Shown in pieces: positions 24,530-36,457 of a stretch of 64,000 nt of DNA. The position numbers and the translations under genes were made by a program. The stretch is from Saxidomus purpurata. Lineage: Eukaryota > Mollusca > Bivalvia > Venerida > Veneridae. Position 1 is the first letter of the stretch; every line of letters starts with the position of its first letter. The stretch covers positions 28,373,215 through 28,437,214 of the forward strand of contig JAFMSR010000013.1 in assembly GCA_022818135.1 (NCBI GenBank), read 5' to 3'. Under the pieces are notes generated by a model, which saw only the letters and a program-made list of their open reading frames with translations, ran no database searches and was not told the DNA's origin.

Positions 24530-24950
24530 TATCATCGTTAGCACTTATAGCATTTCCCCAACAATCAAAAAGTTTATCAAATTTCGTTTTGGAATAAATT
24601 GTATAAACACAGAATAAAGATATAAAGGGACGACAAGCTGAAAGCAGTATTATATTAAAATGTAATTAAGCCTTTATGTATGTAACTAGTTAGTTAATAA
24701 CCCAATCGACAGCGACTCGCTACTTGATAAGTATTTGTTCATGTACTTAGTACTACAAATAGCTAATAATTTATTGAAATTTTGCATTTTGTATCCTTTC
24801 AGTAAGTCTACAACGTTGTTATATCATTTTCCCCGCATGATACAAATTAGGGGAATTATTTACTGCATATTGTAGTCGTACTCATAGAGAACTCTGTTGT
24901 TTAAAGGGGCACTCCCTATAACTAGCAGATTAATATATTCTCGAAACATA
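24530..24950. other. No gene recognised
   Basis: Minus-strand sequence upstream of the RT relic; it may contain eroded 5' parts of that element. Nothing specific is visible. Confidence 0.3.
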
Positions 24951-24954
24951 GATT

Positions 24955-25085
24955 ATGTGTTCAATGAACGTAAAATGATAAATAAATACAATGTCAAAGA
25001 AGAACCTATGCCTCATTTTACCACAATTAATAAATGTAGAGGCCTTCTGTAATAAATCGCATCCGCCCATTAATTGTACAACAAC
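24955..25085. repeat. Dispersed repeat, copy 2 (partner at 12920-13050)
   Basis: Shares AAAATGATAAATAAATACAA and GTAATAAATCGC followed by ATCCGCCCATTAA in order with the copy at 12920-13050, with diverged sequence between. Confidence 0.7.
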
Positions 25086-26284
25086 AACCCTACATAGAGT
25101 ATTGAATTATTTACGGTACTGCAGCACATCTTTAACATCTGATTTTATCGATAATGATTTTTCAGAGAGCTAAAATTCTTAAGTTTCTATATAGAAATTA
25201 AAGAAAAGTGCTACACCTTCTTGGGTGCCTCATTTCTATAAAGATCATAGGGCAGGGATGTGTTGATATTAGAAAAGATGATTATTGAATTCTTTCAGTC
25301 ACTTACAATTAAATTTCTATCACCTTTTGCAGATACGTTTTCATATTGAATAAAGAAGAAAATAACAAATAAAGGGCAATGACTCTAGAGATACTAAGCC
25401 AATCTTGACAAAAATTTGCGCGTACGCTGCGGCATTATGACGTTGTATACTGAATTTAATTTGAATGAAATTATATCTATGGGAAGCCTTAGTTATGGCT
25501 TAGGACGGACGGACTGACGGACAACGCCAAAATGATATCGCTCTGCCTTTGGCGGTGGTTAATAACAAACAGTACCGTTAAACTGTTGTTTACCTTAATC
25601 TACTCAAATATTTTTTTTTTTTATAAATAAAGGGAGGTCACCAATGATACACCTATTATGTAACCCAGATCATGAATGTATGTGTTATGTTTCTTTAACT
25701 TATTTCTTAAATCATTTAATCCCCGAATAACGCACATCATAACACCAATTTACAAGCAGATCACCACACAGAGAAATCCATTCATAATTTTAGGGCGGGG
25801 GTATTTAATATTATTTCAAAAACCATTTCAAACACTTTTCGGGGAAATCCCTTTATATTATTTCAAAAATCTTCCAAGTAATAAATGTAAAATAAGTACA
25901 ATGATCTCAAATTAGCACCAAACATTGCAACCCACTGAGTCGAACCACTGAGTCCAAAATTGAATTATAATACCGAACGGGTTTTATAGTTCTCCTGCAG
26001 ACGCCCATACCCGAAATCCCTTTATGAAATATGTAGAGCTGGCCTAGGCCGCTTGGTGAAGTTGACAAACACCCCAAGATGATTTTAATAATAACATGTT
26101 TTACTTTGATAATACACTATAAAACATGTTAGAGATGACATGTTTTTGTTTTGATCGGGTGCACTTGGTACAATACTTCAACCATATGCAATTATTGAAG
26201 TTTTGGTCAGTGTGATAACTGCAAGTGACGGAGCTTATAACATTGTATTGATAACATTAAAATAAAGTCAATGATTAAACTAGA
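25086..26284. other. No gene; eroded GGAC-bordered repeat near 25500
   Basis: At 25498-25525 GGACGGACGGACTGACGGACA marks the edge of a degenerate tandem-type repeat like the one ending at 27350. No credible coding region. Confidence 0.4.
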
Positions 26285-27352
26285 TGGGTGTTCAGTAGAA
26301 CACTTGTGTCGCCCTCTTATGCTTTGTCAGAATAACCAACAATTTTGTGACAAAATCTAAGTGTAAAAAGGGGCATAACTCTGTCAAATATGACCTTGAC
26401 CAACAAACTTTGGCGGCATCATGACCCTTATGTCATAAGCAATACAATTTGAAAGTTTGATGAAGAAATCTTAAGAAATGGCAAAGTTATAGCCAACATT
26501 AAGTTTTCGTGACAAAATCTAAGTACAAAAAGGGGCATAACTCTGTCAAATAAGACCTTGACCTACAAAATTTGGCGGCATCACAACCCTTTTGACATAA
26601 GCAATATAATTTGAAAGTTTGATAAAGAAATCTTAAGAAATGGCAAAGTTATAGCAAAAATCTAAGTATATAAAGGGACATAACTCTGTCAAATATGACC
26701 TTGACCTACACAATTTGGCGGCATCATGACCTTTATGTCATAAGCAATGCAATTTGAAAGTTTGATGAAGAAATCTTCAGAAATGGCAAAGTAATAGCCA
26801 ACGTTAAGTTTTCGTTACAAAATCTTAGTACAAAAAGGGGCATAACTCTGTCAAATTTGACCTTGACCTACAAAATTTGGCGGCATCACAATCCTTTTGA
26901 CATAAGCAATACAGTTTGAAAGTTTGATAAAGAAATCTTAAGAAATGGCAAAGTTATAGAAAAAATCTAAGTATACAAAGGGGCGTAACTCTGTCAAATA
27001 TGACCTTGACCTACAACATTTGGCGGCATCATGACCCTTATGTCATAAGCAATACAATTTGAAAGTTTGATGAAGAAATCTTAAGAAATGGCAAAGTTAC
27101 AGCCAACGTTAAGTTTTCGTGACAAAATCTAAGTACAAAAAGGGGCATAACTCTGTCAAATATGACCTTGACCTACAAAATTTGGTGCCATCATGACCCT
27201 ATTGTCATAAGCAATACAATTGTAAAGTTTGATGAAGAAATCTTAAGAAATGGCAAAGTTATAGCCAACGTTAAGTTTGTGTGACGGACGGACCGACGGA
27301 CCGACGGACGGACAAAGCGATCCCTATGTATCGCCTTTTCTCCGAAAGGGCG
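26285..27352. repeat. Tandem array with a 305-base higher-order unit and inverted ends
   Basis: The phrase CAAAATCTAAGT recurs at 26351, 26513, 26655, 26818, 26960 and 27123, giving spacings 162, 142, 163, 142, 163. Each unit contains GGGGCATAACTCTGTCAAAT, TGACCTTGACC and GGCGGCATCA. The long form has an extra ~20 bases (CCAACGTTAAGTTTTCGTGA). The array is therefore built of ~305-base dimers. It is bordered on the right by GGAC repeats, and its outer ends are inverted (TTGTGTCGCCCT at 26304, AGGGCGACACAA at 27346). This may be a mobile repeat that carries a satellite inside it. Confidence 0.85.
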
Positions 27353-27359
27353 ACACAAA

Positions 27360-29500
27360 AAGACATTAACAGTGAAAATAAGTATACAGATACAGCTAAC
27401 AATCACAAAGAAAACTTTTAAGAAAAACCTATTTTTCTGATTCATTTTTATTGCTGAATAAAAATTAACCGAAAGCATGGTTAAACAAAGTTAACGATAA
27501 AACGTTAAAAATATTTTGTTAGTTGCGATATGCATTGGAATTATACCACAGGGATGGCTCTTACACGTTTTAATCATACAAAATTAAATTGATTTAGTAG
27601 GGGTTTAGGCCATCGCAGCAACACTTTACCTTTCTATCTGCAAAATCCTCGCACGGCTTTTAACATAGAAGTATTTACATATGCAGTTATTACTTAATCA
27701 GCATAATTTAAGCTATTGTCCGTTAATCTTGTAAAAACAATATATCATGTCAGTAAATACGTACTTTTGACTGTTGTAACCTGTTTAAACTAAGCTTTAC
27801 AGGAGGAATGTTTAGACACAGGTGTATTAACCATTTAAAAATAACAAAATATCATATAACATTTCTAAATTCGCGAGACATAGATAAAAGAGATCTTCAT
27901 GGGATTAGGCGATAATGTGTTACACTAGAACTACTTTTAAAGTTATGCTCCTAAACGTTAATCTGATTTTAAAAATGTTGAATCGGTAATTAACAAGTCG
28001 ACCTTGTCCTTTTGAAACAGTTTTCATTGATATAAATAAGAACTGTCACCCACTGAAACATGAACTGGTTAAAAACCAAGTGTATTGGTGCTATACACCA
28101 GGCTTGTTAAAGAACCAAGGGGTCTAATTGTTTAAAAAAAGAGCTCGGGTCTGGTTTTCGGACTGGCGTGTATCTGCATTAATTTTGCCTCTTCAATCTG
28201 TGCCTGTCAGGAATACAAAAAAATGTATTGGCAAGTGCACCCGCGAAAAATTCCCTGGAACATACGGGACCATAAACAGTCTAAATGAAAAACTGTCACG
28301 CATGTTCATCTTCAGTCTGTACTTTTTGCCCCACATAAGGAAATATGCTAAAAAAACGAATGATTTCACGATTCTTAAATAAAGACTTTGTGTAAAATTT
28401 AATACACTTATCTTCAAAAGATAGAAAAGATAACAGATATGAAGCAGGCAATGACTTTGTATGATACTTACACGTGTAACGAATGTACGAACTTAAGTTT
28501 AAGTGCAACTAACACAACTTTATTTCAGTATACGTATAGACACGTTATAATCTTCAGTACTTCTACAAGAACTTGGGGTATCAAATTCGGAATCATATTT
28601 TAAACTGCTTTTGTATTATTTTTTGTTTCAATCAATCGTTGCCTTATTCAGTCGTAATCTATACACCACTTGCTGATCATAAGTGCAAAGTTTAATGTTT
28701 CGGTAATTTACATTGAATAGAAGTAACTTAACTGCAAAGCTATAGATCATTTATGTTAAATGTCCACTATAAATCCCCTAATAGGTATAATCTTTCATGA
28801 CGTATGTTCACGGTGTAACTAATAATTGGCTAAAACATGTTATATAATTAAGAGTTGGCAAGAATAAAGTGCCACTTTTGCAAGACTGCAGAGATATTAA
28901 CATTAAAAGATGTTGAAAAATTAGACATGTCTTTGTCTTTGAAATTGTATCTTTAAAGTTTTCATTTTGTTAAACGCAAGTCAATGTATTCTACAATTAG
29001 AATATGTAACTATAAAGTTCATTTCTGATACACGTTGTACAACAGGAGATTTTAGGAGGAGACGTTTGGAAAAGTCAAAGATGTGCCGAAAGAAATCGGT
29101 ATGTTTTTTTGTTGTTTTTTTATTTCAAGCTTTGTATTTTGTCTTATATTTCAATTTCAGTTGTTGACTTTATTTGACAAAACAAATTCGATTGAAAATC
29201 TGTTTCTGCACGCAAAGAAGTTATTTGTAGAGGTACCAACTAAGCAGAAAGTCTATTTTGTACCTTGAAGTTGCACTCTTCACTCAAAGATACATTCACC
29301 AGAGGTTTGGTGTTCTTTATTTGCCGGATCTTTGATAAAATTAGAACTGACTGTAACAATTTTCGGTGCCCTTGAATGCTCAATTCGATTCTACAGTCTA
29401 CTATTCAATCAAAATAGTAGAAAAACATAGTCTTTGAATGTATTTTGTGCTTAAATGTTTACAGATATGGGGTCGTTATATTTAAATGTATGTTATCTAT
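27360..29500. other. No gene recognised
   Basis: Open frames up to 84 codons near 28130-28500 overlap on both strands and show no domain. A short AG-bounded frame near 29040-29160 rich in Phe/Cys is not convincing. No repeats of note. Confidence 0.4.
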
Positions 29501-29673
29501 ATTACGAAACTATGGAATGCGGAGTGGGACATGCCATTTGCTTATTGCTATTTGCCAATTGCTTATTGCTATTTGTCGATTGCTTGTTTGCTAATTGCTT
29601 TTTGCTAACTGCTATTACTTATTGCCATTCGCTAGGTGCCAATTGATTATTGCTATTTGCCTATTGCTAGTTG

Positions 29674-31666
29674 CCAACTGATTATTGAGAAATAGATGTC
29701 TTATACGATAATGGAAACGTAATATCTGATGTAAATGATAAAGCTAACCTTCTCAATACATTTTTCCAATCACAAACTCAACTAAATGACCAAAACAAAC
29801 ACTTGCCAGAATTACACAATGATTCAAATTCTTCAGTACTAAACCAGTTAAATATTACCGAAGATGACGTGCTCATTACACTTAAGTCATTAACGGTTGG
29901 TAAGGCCTCTGGGCCTGATAATGTCAACAACAGAATTTTAAAGGAACTGTCTCGGGAACAGGCTAACCCACTCTACAACCTATTCAAACATCTCTTAACC
30001 TTGGAAAGGTACCATCCCATTGGAAACTAGCTCATGTTTGAGCTGTATATAAGAAAAACGACCCTCACGTTGTATCGAATTACAGACCCATATCACTTCT
30101 TAGTACCATTAGCAAAGTTCTAGAAAAAATATACATAAACATGTCTTCAACTTTTTTCAAACACACAACACTATCACTTCTCTCCAATCTGGGTTCGTTC
30201 CAAACGACTCTACGACTAATCAACTTGTTGCCATCTATAATACATTCTGCCAAGCACTCGACGAAGGTAAAGAAGTTCGAGCAGTTTTCTGTGACATATC
30301 CAAAGCGTTTGATCGCGTATTGCATCGAGGGCTATTACATAAACTTAAAGCATCGGGCATAACAGGTGTATTGGTTTCAGGATTACCTATCCGGTAGAAC
30401 ACAAAGGGTAGTTCTATCTGGATCTTTTTCTAACATTGTCTCTATAAATGCAGGTGTTCCTCAGGGTTCGATTCTTGGTCCTCTCCTCTTTATTCTTTAT
30501 ATAAATGATATTGTACTTGATATTGGTTCTACGATTCGTCTCTATGCTGACGACACTAGTCTCTATATAATCGTTGATGATCCGGTCTTAGCTGCTGCAT
30601 CCCTTAATACAGATTTGCAGAAAATATCAGAGTGGGCGGAAAGATGGCTAGTGGATTTCAATCCAAATAAGACCCAATCCTTATTTGTTTCACGTAAGAT
30701 CCGCAAAGCGTTCCATCCTCCTCTCACTATGAACGATGTTCAGTTAACTGAAGTAACGTCTCATAAACACCTAGGCTTGACTTTTGCTAACGATGGCAGT
30801 TGGCATGAACACATCGAGACCATAAAAACTAAAAGCTTGGCAGCGCATCAATATTGTGAGAAAACTTAAGTTTATACTTCATAGAAAAACCCTCGAAACA
30901 ATATATATATATCTTCTATACGTCCCCTCTTAGAATACTCCGATGTTGTGTGGGACAACATTACACAACAAGAAGAGTTTGAACTGGAGAAAGTGCAGCT
31001 TGAAGCGTGCAGGATCATAACCGGTACAACTAAACTTGTATCGTTTGCCAATCTTTATAAGGAACAGGCTTTGATCTGCTTAATATTAGAAGGCAAAAAC
31101 ACAAGCTTACCCTGTTCTACAAAATGAAGAATAATCTTACACCTGAATATCTGTCTTCTCTTGTACCTGCAAGTGTCGGTCAAGCATCTAACTATAATCT
31201 AAGAAATGCCAATAACCCAAGAGGTATCACTTGCCATACACAGCTATTTGCAAACTCCTTCTTACCGTCAGTAGTTAACGCTTGGAACCAACTAACTCCA
31301 GAACAGAAGAACTCCCTAACCCTAGAAACTTTTAAACGCAGATTGAACTCTGACCAACAAAAAATTCCAACATTTTACTCTGCTAGAGATCGCAAACTCC
31401 AAACACATCATACAAGACTTCGAACTCACTGCAGCTCTCTTCAAGAACATTTGTACTCTAAAAACATTGTGGACAACCCTAGGTGTGCATGCGAGGACAT
31501 CGAAAAAACATATCATTACTTCATTACTTGCCCTATGTTCCAGCGTGCACGAACACACGAGTTCTTAAATAAGCTTAGAGCTTTCTATTCGATCCTTGCT
31601 GTTATTTAACAGAAATATTGTATATGCATTTATTGAATAAATACTGTTTAAACCAACTGATTATTG
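29674..31666 (+). mobile_element. 5'-truncated LINE inserted in the foldback arm, 14-base target duplication
   Basis: The element occupies 29688-31652. CCAACTGATTATTG stands at 29674-29687 and again at 31653-31666, a clean 14-base target duplication. The inserted sequence starts mid-coding and ends in a short 3' region (TTGAATAAATACTGTTTAAA). Removing one duplication copy restores an uninterrupted minisatellite arm, which proves the insertion came after the foldback element. Confidence 0.92.
29693..31609 (+). pseudogene. LINE reverse transcriptase with frameshifts
   Basis: The frame starting at 29693 holds the pre-palm region, including GKASGPDNVNNRIL (RT block 1). After a stop at 30028-30030 the coding reading continues in other frames: SNYRPISLLSTISKVLEKI near 30083, DISKAFDRVLH (catalytic Asp) near 30296, then from 30366 VSINAGVPQGSILGPLLF and IRLYADDTSLY (catalytic Asp pair). 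Another shift near 30860 leads to the C-terminal piece 31124-31609 with CACEDIEKTYHYFITC, a CCHC-like knuckle. Catalytic residues survive but at least three frameshifts or stops break the frame. The block structure fits jockey/CR1/I-type LINEs. No endonuclease domain is present because of 5' truncation. Confidence 0.85.
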
Positions 31667-31727
31667 CTATTTGCTAATTGCTTTCTGCCAATTGCTATCT
31701 GCTATTTGCCAATTGTTTATTTATCCC

Positions 31728-32647
31728 CCCGCCGAAGGCGAAGGGGATATTAGAAATGGTCTCCGTGTCCGTCCGTCCGTCCGTCCGTGCTTCCGTCCCA
31801 ATTTTGTCCGGAGCATAACTCCAAAAGTACTTGAGAGATTTTCTTCAAACTTCATACACTGACAGAGCACACTGGGAGGAAGTGCAGTGTGTAAGAACAA
31901 TAACTCTACCTTGCCTACTTTTAGAGTTATTCCCCTTTAGCAGATTATCTTGAAAAACTTTGTCCGAAGCATAACTCCAAAAGTACTTGAGGGATTTTCT
32001 TCAAACTTAATACACTGACATAGCACATTGGGAGGAAGTGCAGTGTGTAAGAACAATAACTCTACCTTGCCTATTTTTAGAGTTATTCCCCTTTATCAGA
32101 TTTACCTGTCCGAAGCATAACTCCAAAAGTACTTGAGAGATTTTCTTCAAACTTAATACACTGACAGAGCACATTGGGAGGAAGTGCAGTGTGTAAGAAA
32201 AATAACTATACCTTGCCTACTTTTAGAGTTATTCCCCTTTAGCAGATTATCTTGAAAAACTTTGTCCGAAGCATAACTCCAAAAGTACTTGAGGGATTTT
32301 CTTCAAACTTAATACACTGACATAGCACATTGGTAGGAAGTGCAGTGTGCAAGAACAATAACTCTACCTTGCCTACTTTTAGAGTTATTCCCCTTTATCA
32401 GATTTACTTGAAAAAAAAATTCCGGAGCATAACTCCAAAAGTACTTGAGGGATTTTCTTCAAACTTAATACACTGACATAGCACATTGGTAGGAAGTACT
32501 TTTTCCACTTACTTGAAAACTGTACTCAGCATGACCATAACTATACGGCTTTTTAAGGATTTCCTCTCACCAAGTAAAATGTACGAAAGTACAACCTTCA
32601 GGTAACTTCTTCCCAGCGGGGGAATTAACCATGTGTAACATGGCTCT
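31728..32647. repeat. GTCC-bordered tandem repeat element (5 units, 146/156 bases)
   Basis: The region starts ATCCCCCCGCCGAAGGCGAA, then (GTCC)n, then five units marked by GCATAACTCCAAAAGTACTTG at 31813, 31969, 32115, 32271 and 32427 (spacings 156, 146, 156, 156). It ends with CCAGCGGGGGAATTAACCAT. It interrupts the foldback arm a second time. The overall plan (short run of GTCC, then ~150-base units around a GCATAACTC core) matches the 26.3-27.35 kb array although the units differ. Confidence 0.85.
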
Positions 32648-33321
32648 TGTTTGCTAATTGCTTCTACGCTTTTTGCTGATTATCATAATTCAATGGCCCT
32701 TTGCGACCATATCTATGGTCATACAGTATACGGCGCCTGTTTATTGTGTGAAGGTTTTGATTGCTGCATTATTTCAAGCAAGAACTAAGCGCTTTGAAAT
32801 GCATTGTTTCTATTTTTATCTATCAATTAAGTTCTTAAGTACATAAAAGTAATATTAGGAGGTCGCACGTGATTTATGTCTCTCGGGTTTTCAAGGGCAT
32901 GTTAAATATTCCATTATTCTTAAAAGGCTGTCAAAACAGGAAATGATTTAGTCAAGAAAGATAGCAGCTCAGAGAATACATGTCGATATTGCAATAATGA
33001 AAATGAAATCATGCAGACTTTTAAACATTAAACTTAACTATAAAATAGCAAATATGATAAGCAATTAGCAAATAGCAATTCGCAATTCGCAAATAAGCAA
33101 TTGGCAAAAACAATAAGCAATAGGCAAATAGCAATAAGCAATTGGCAAATAGCAATTGTCATTTGGCAAATAGCAACATGTAATTGGCAAATCGCAAATA
33201 AGCAATTAGAAATAGCAATTAGCAAAAAGCAATTGGCAATAAGCAATTAACAAATAGCAATAAGCAATTGACAAATAGCAATAAGCAAATGACATGTCCC
33301 AACCCGCATTCCGTACGAAAC

Positions 33322-36260
33322 CCTACTTATGCAATTTATGATAGTCTGATATTACGTAAAATGCGTCCAATTCACACACAATGTTGTTCGTGGCAATGCA
33401 CATACGTTGTATATGGCATCACAAATGAACTTCTGGAACTTCTGAAATTGAAGGGAAAATACATGTACATATGCATAATTGAACAAAAGAATTTACCGTT
33501 GAAATGTTATACTTTAAGCGTAAATTGAAAGTACTGTTGGAAGTAAATAATTCAAATTACAGCTTGCATTTATTAAGATCATTCCTGGTAGTCAATTAAC
33601 ATCGTATGGAAATAAAATTTATTTTAAGAATATACAGAGCATAATTGTTGGTTTCAGTGTAATATCACGTTATAGTTTAACCGAGTGTGCACCAAAAGTG
33701 ATATTTTCACGAGTCGCTCAACTTTTGTTTAGTTTGTTTTAATGAAATGTCGAAAACCGCGGCACACGTCACCAGAAAGTATGGCTCACATGACGTCGTT
33801 TTAACGACGTCATCGTCGTTTGGTTTCCGGTATTCGTTACGCTCGGTTTACGATTTGACGTCAATGCGGGTTGAATATTTTAATATTTTCACTGCTTTGA
33901 AACAGTGAAATATCAATTTTATTTCACTGATATATTTCAGTTTTTTTTTACTGAAAAACATAAAATGACTTGAATTTTCTGCTGCAAATGAAGTAAAATC
34001 CGAAAGTAGACAATGGAAATGTATGTCGGTACATCTTGTTGATCATCGGGTTAGGATAATGGCTTTATTAAACATCAGGCAAATACAAAATGTAGTATGA
34101 GCCATGTACTCTGCACTTTGTCAAGCCTTAAATCTAAATTTTTACTTGATCTTGATCTCTATAACAGCAGTGGCTAGAGTGGGCATAAGCCTCAACTGTG
34201 TCCACGGTTGTAGCATTCTAGACATGTTTTTATCCGTGGGCTTTACAGTCCTAAATGCAAAATATGTTGTGTTTTTTTTTGGTGAAGTGCTTTAACGCAA
34301 TACCCATGTACTTACTGTGCATTTATAGAGTTTTATACCAAACAAGGTTTTAACTTACAACGAGAAGCAATTCATTAAGTTTACCATGGCGCAATTCTAC
34401 TTGACTTTATTTTCTTTTAATTTATATTCTTATTTTGTTGATTATTTAGGATTTATATTTCGGAAAAGGTGACACAATAAAGTCTCAGTATACGAGGAAT
34501 GAAGTATAGGTACAGGAAGAAACAAAGCTGGATAATTCAGTAAGTACTATATATATAGAAATTGTTCTTGAACAATTATTGAGCTTCATGTGTAGTTTCA
34601 TTTGATTTTGCTGAAAAAGTTGGAGTAGTCCCCTGGCAGGGTTATTTATGAGACAGATATATTTGACAGTTTTGACTCTCATATTTATGGCAGTTTTATA
34701 TATGGGACAGATATATTTGACATTTATGACTCTGATACGTGTTGCATACATAATATTGTGGCTTCAAAATCACTAAAATTCAAAACCCATCCGGTAGTTG
34801 CAGGAGATTTGATTGGCAGATTAATTCCTAGCTAACCCTTACCAATATCATAATTTTGATTAAAATGAAATGCAGCGTTTCTACAAATCGTTTGTATCTA
34901 TGAAATAGTACATTGTTAGGCCTAAAGTGCTGATTAAGCACATGCATTCAATTTTACGTACAGTCTGCAAAAGTATAGGGTTAGGTTACTCTTATCTACA
35001 CTTACTATAAGAAATTGTATTATCTAAAATATTAAGAAGATTAGATTTGATATGAATATACTTTAGTCTTTTGTATTGTTTATATATACTGTGACGAAAC
35101 TTGATTTTAGCGATAAAAAGGTTAAATTTACGTTTGTTTTAGCCGTTATAGTGGGTACACTTACAAACTATATCAAAAGACAATTAAAAGTTTAAGTTTC
35201 ACAAACAGCGTAAAATTACAAGCGTTCCAAAACCATAGTGCGTCCAAATGTAATCTGAATATCGATCACTTGAGTGGAAAATCAAATACACAAAGAAAGT
35301 TTCAAACAAAAGTATTCTTTTACCTTGATCTAAGCTATCAATGTTTGTTGCGAAGTCACGCTTTGTAGACCTGAGCATGAGGTTAAATAAATTAGATGTT
35401 TTAGTCTTATTTTTGCAATATTATCTTAAATACCAGATTACTTTTACTGTCAAACATTATTCATTAAAAGTTTAAAAGGCCTATGTTTGGCTCAATTCCT
35501 TTTCAAGTGTAATGATTGAATGTATTTACAATCTTGGGAGTCTTGGCAGTATATTGTGGCGTCCGTGGGTCGGCGTGACTTTGAAGTGTCTTATGATATT
35601 TTTTCCTATCTGAGTATCATATTTAATGGCTCGATGTTTTCTTCGACAAAAGTGAGAACCGAGTATTGCCCAATTGATCGTTTATTGATAGTTTTGTTAT
35701 GTTTAATATTCATGTTTTTACTAAATGATAACATACTAAAATGGAAGTGCTCTATATACAAAAGTTGATAGACTATAAAGTGTAAATGAAGCTGCCTAAT
35801 GATATCAAAATTATGGTAAGATCGAATGCATTATCCTACATTAAAGATATGAAATTCTTCATGTATTGTGTTCGATTCCACAAGAGTTATTCTGGTAATA
35901 CGAACAAGAAATTCCGACTGTGCGATTTCGACTTAGTACATGTGCAGATGTAGATATTATTGTGCAATGTCAATATATTTATATTATGTAAATCTACTAA
36001 AACACTCTCAACTGTTGTTGTTATGTGCCGTTTGAAAAGTTTTGAAGGTGTCATCCATTTTTTTCAGAGTATTGCGTGTTATTTTGGAGAATGCTAGGAA
36101 ATGTATTCACTCTGAGAATCCTGAATTTAGAAGATGTACATGTGTTCGTACAATGAACGTTACTACGATTAAAAAATCTGCTAACTTTAGAAAACGTCGA
36201 TAGCGCCCATCTCGTTCGAACGCTTTTAACAATTAACACAACAATAACATTTTCTTATTT
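33322..36260. other. Upstream region of the large gene; no coding seen
   Basis: Contains a 24-base palindrome at 33790-33813 and an imperfect ~50-base direct duplication (ACAGATATATTTGACA at 34651 and 34711). Small open frames under 90 codons have no recognisable product. A promoter and a noncoding first exon for the gene at 36268 should lie here, but I cannot place them. Confidence 0.4.
33790..33813. promoter_or_regulatory. Palindrome with two TGACGTCR half elements
   Basis: ATGACGTCGTT and AACGACGTCAT face each other around TT. TGACGTC is the core of CREB/ATF sites. The location about 2.5 kb upstream of the large gene's start codon is suggestive only. Confidence 0.3.
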
Positions 36261-36267
36261 AGACATT

Positions 36268-36457
36268 ATGGGCGTTGACATAGAAACATATCGTGGAAGG
36301 ATAGGCACATTCAAGCATGCGTTCGGCCAAGATGTTGTGACAGTGACCTGTGTCATAAACTTCAGCAGAGGCTTGAAGAGTGTCGGCGCTGTCTTGTTCA
36401 TTGGTATATTACTCCTAATAGCAGGAATTGAATCAAATCCAGGACCGTCAGATTCGT
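36268..36457 (+). CDS. Exon 1: leader ending in 2A-like motif
   Basis: The ATG (A at -3, G at +4, a good start context) follows an acceptor-like TTTCTTATTTAG at 36251-36262, so a noncoding 5' exon is likely. The peptide starts MGVDIETYRGRIGTF, has a hydrophobic run VGAVLFIGILLLIA (residues 39-52) and then GIESNPGP (53-60). E-x-N-P-G-P is the invariant core of 2A peptides, where the ribosome skips the Gly-Pro bond; here that is Gly59/Pro60. The usual Asp two residues before the Glu is Gly53. The exon closes with GTAAGT at 36458 in phase 1. 2A-like ends joined to a signal-like hydrophobic run are known from sea urchin NLR proteins and invertebrate LINE ORFs. Confidence 0.7.

Larger units (their letters stand above)
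29503..33321. mobile_element. Foldback-type element with minisatellite inverted arms and nested insertions
   Basis: The left arm (29511-29687, continued at 31653-31722 and about 32648-32685) is built of degenerate TTGCTATTTGCCAATTGC units. The right arm (about 33043-33313) is the same array in inverted orientation. Outer ends match as GGAATGCGG..TGGGACATG. Both flanks carry TACGAAAC (29503-29510 and 33314-33321), an 8-base target duplication. Without the nested LINE and tandem-repeat insertions, each arm would be ~270 bases around a ~350-base centre with no transposase. Long arms made of short tandem repeats define foldback (FB/Galileo-like) transposons. Confidence 0.75.

Noticed and set aside
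26340..27270. Regularly spaced repeats resembling a CRISPR array
   Set aside because: Units are 142-163 bases with no short-repeat/unique-spacer pattern; this is a eukaryotic tandem repeat.
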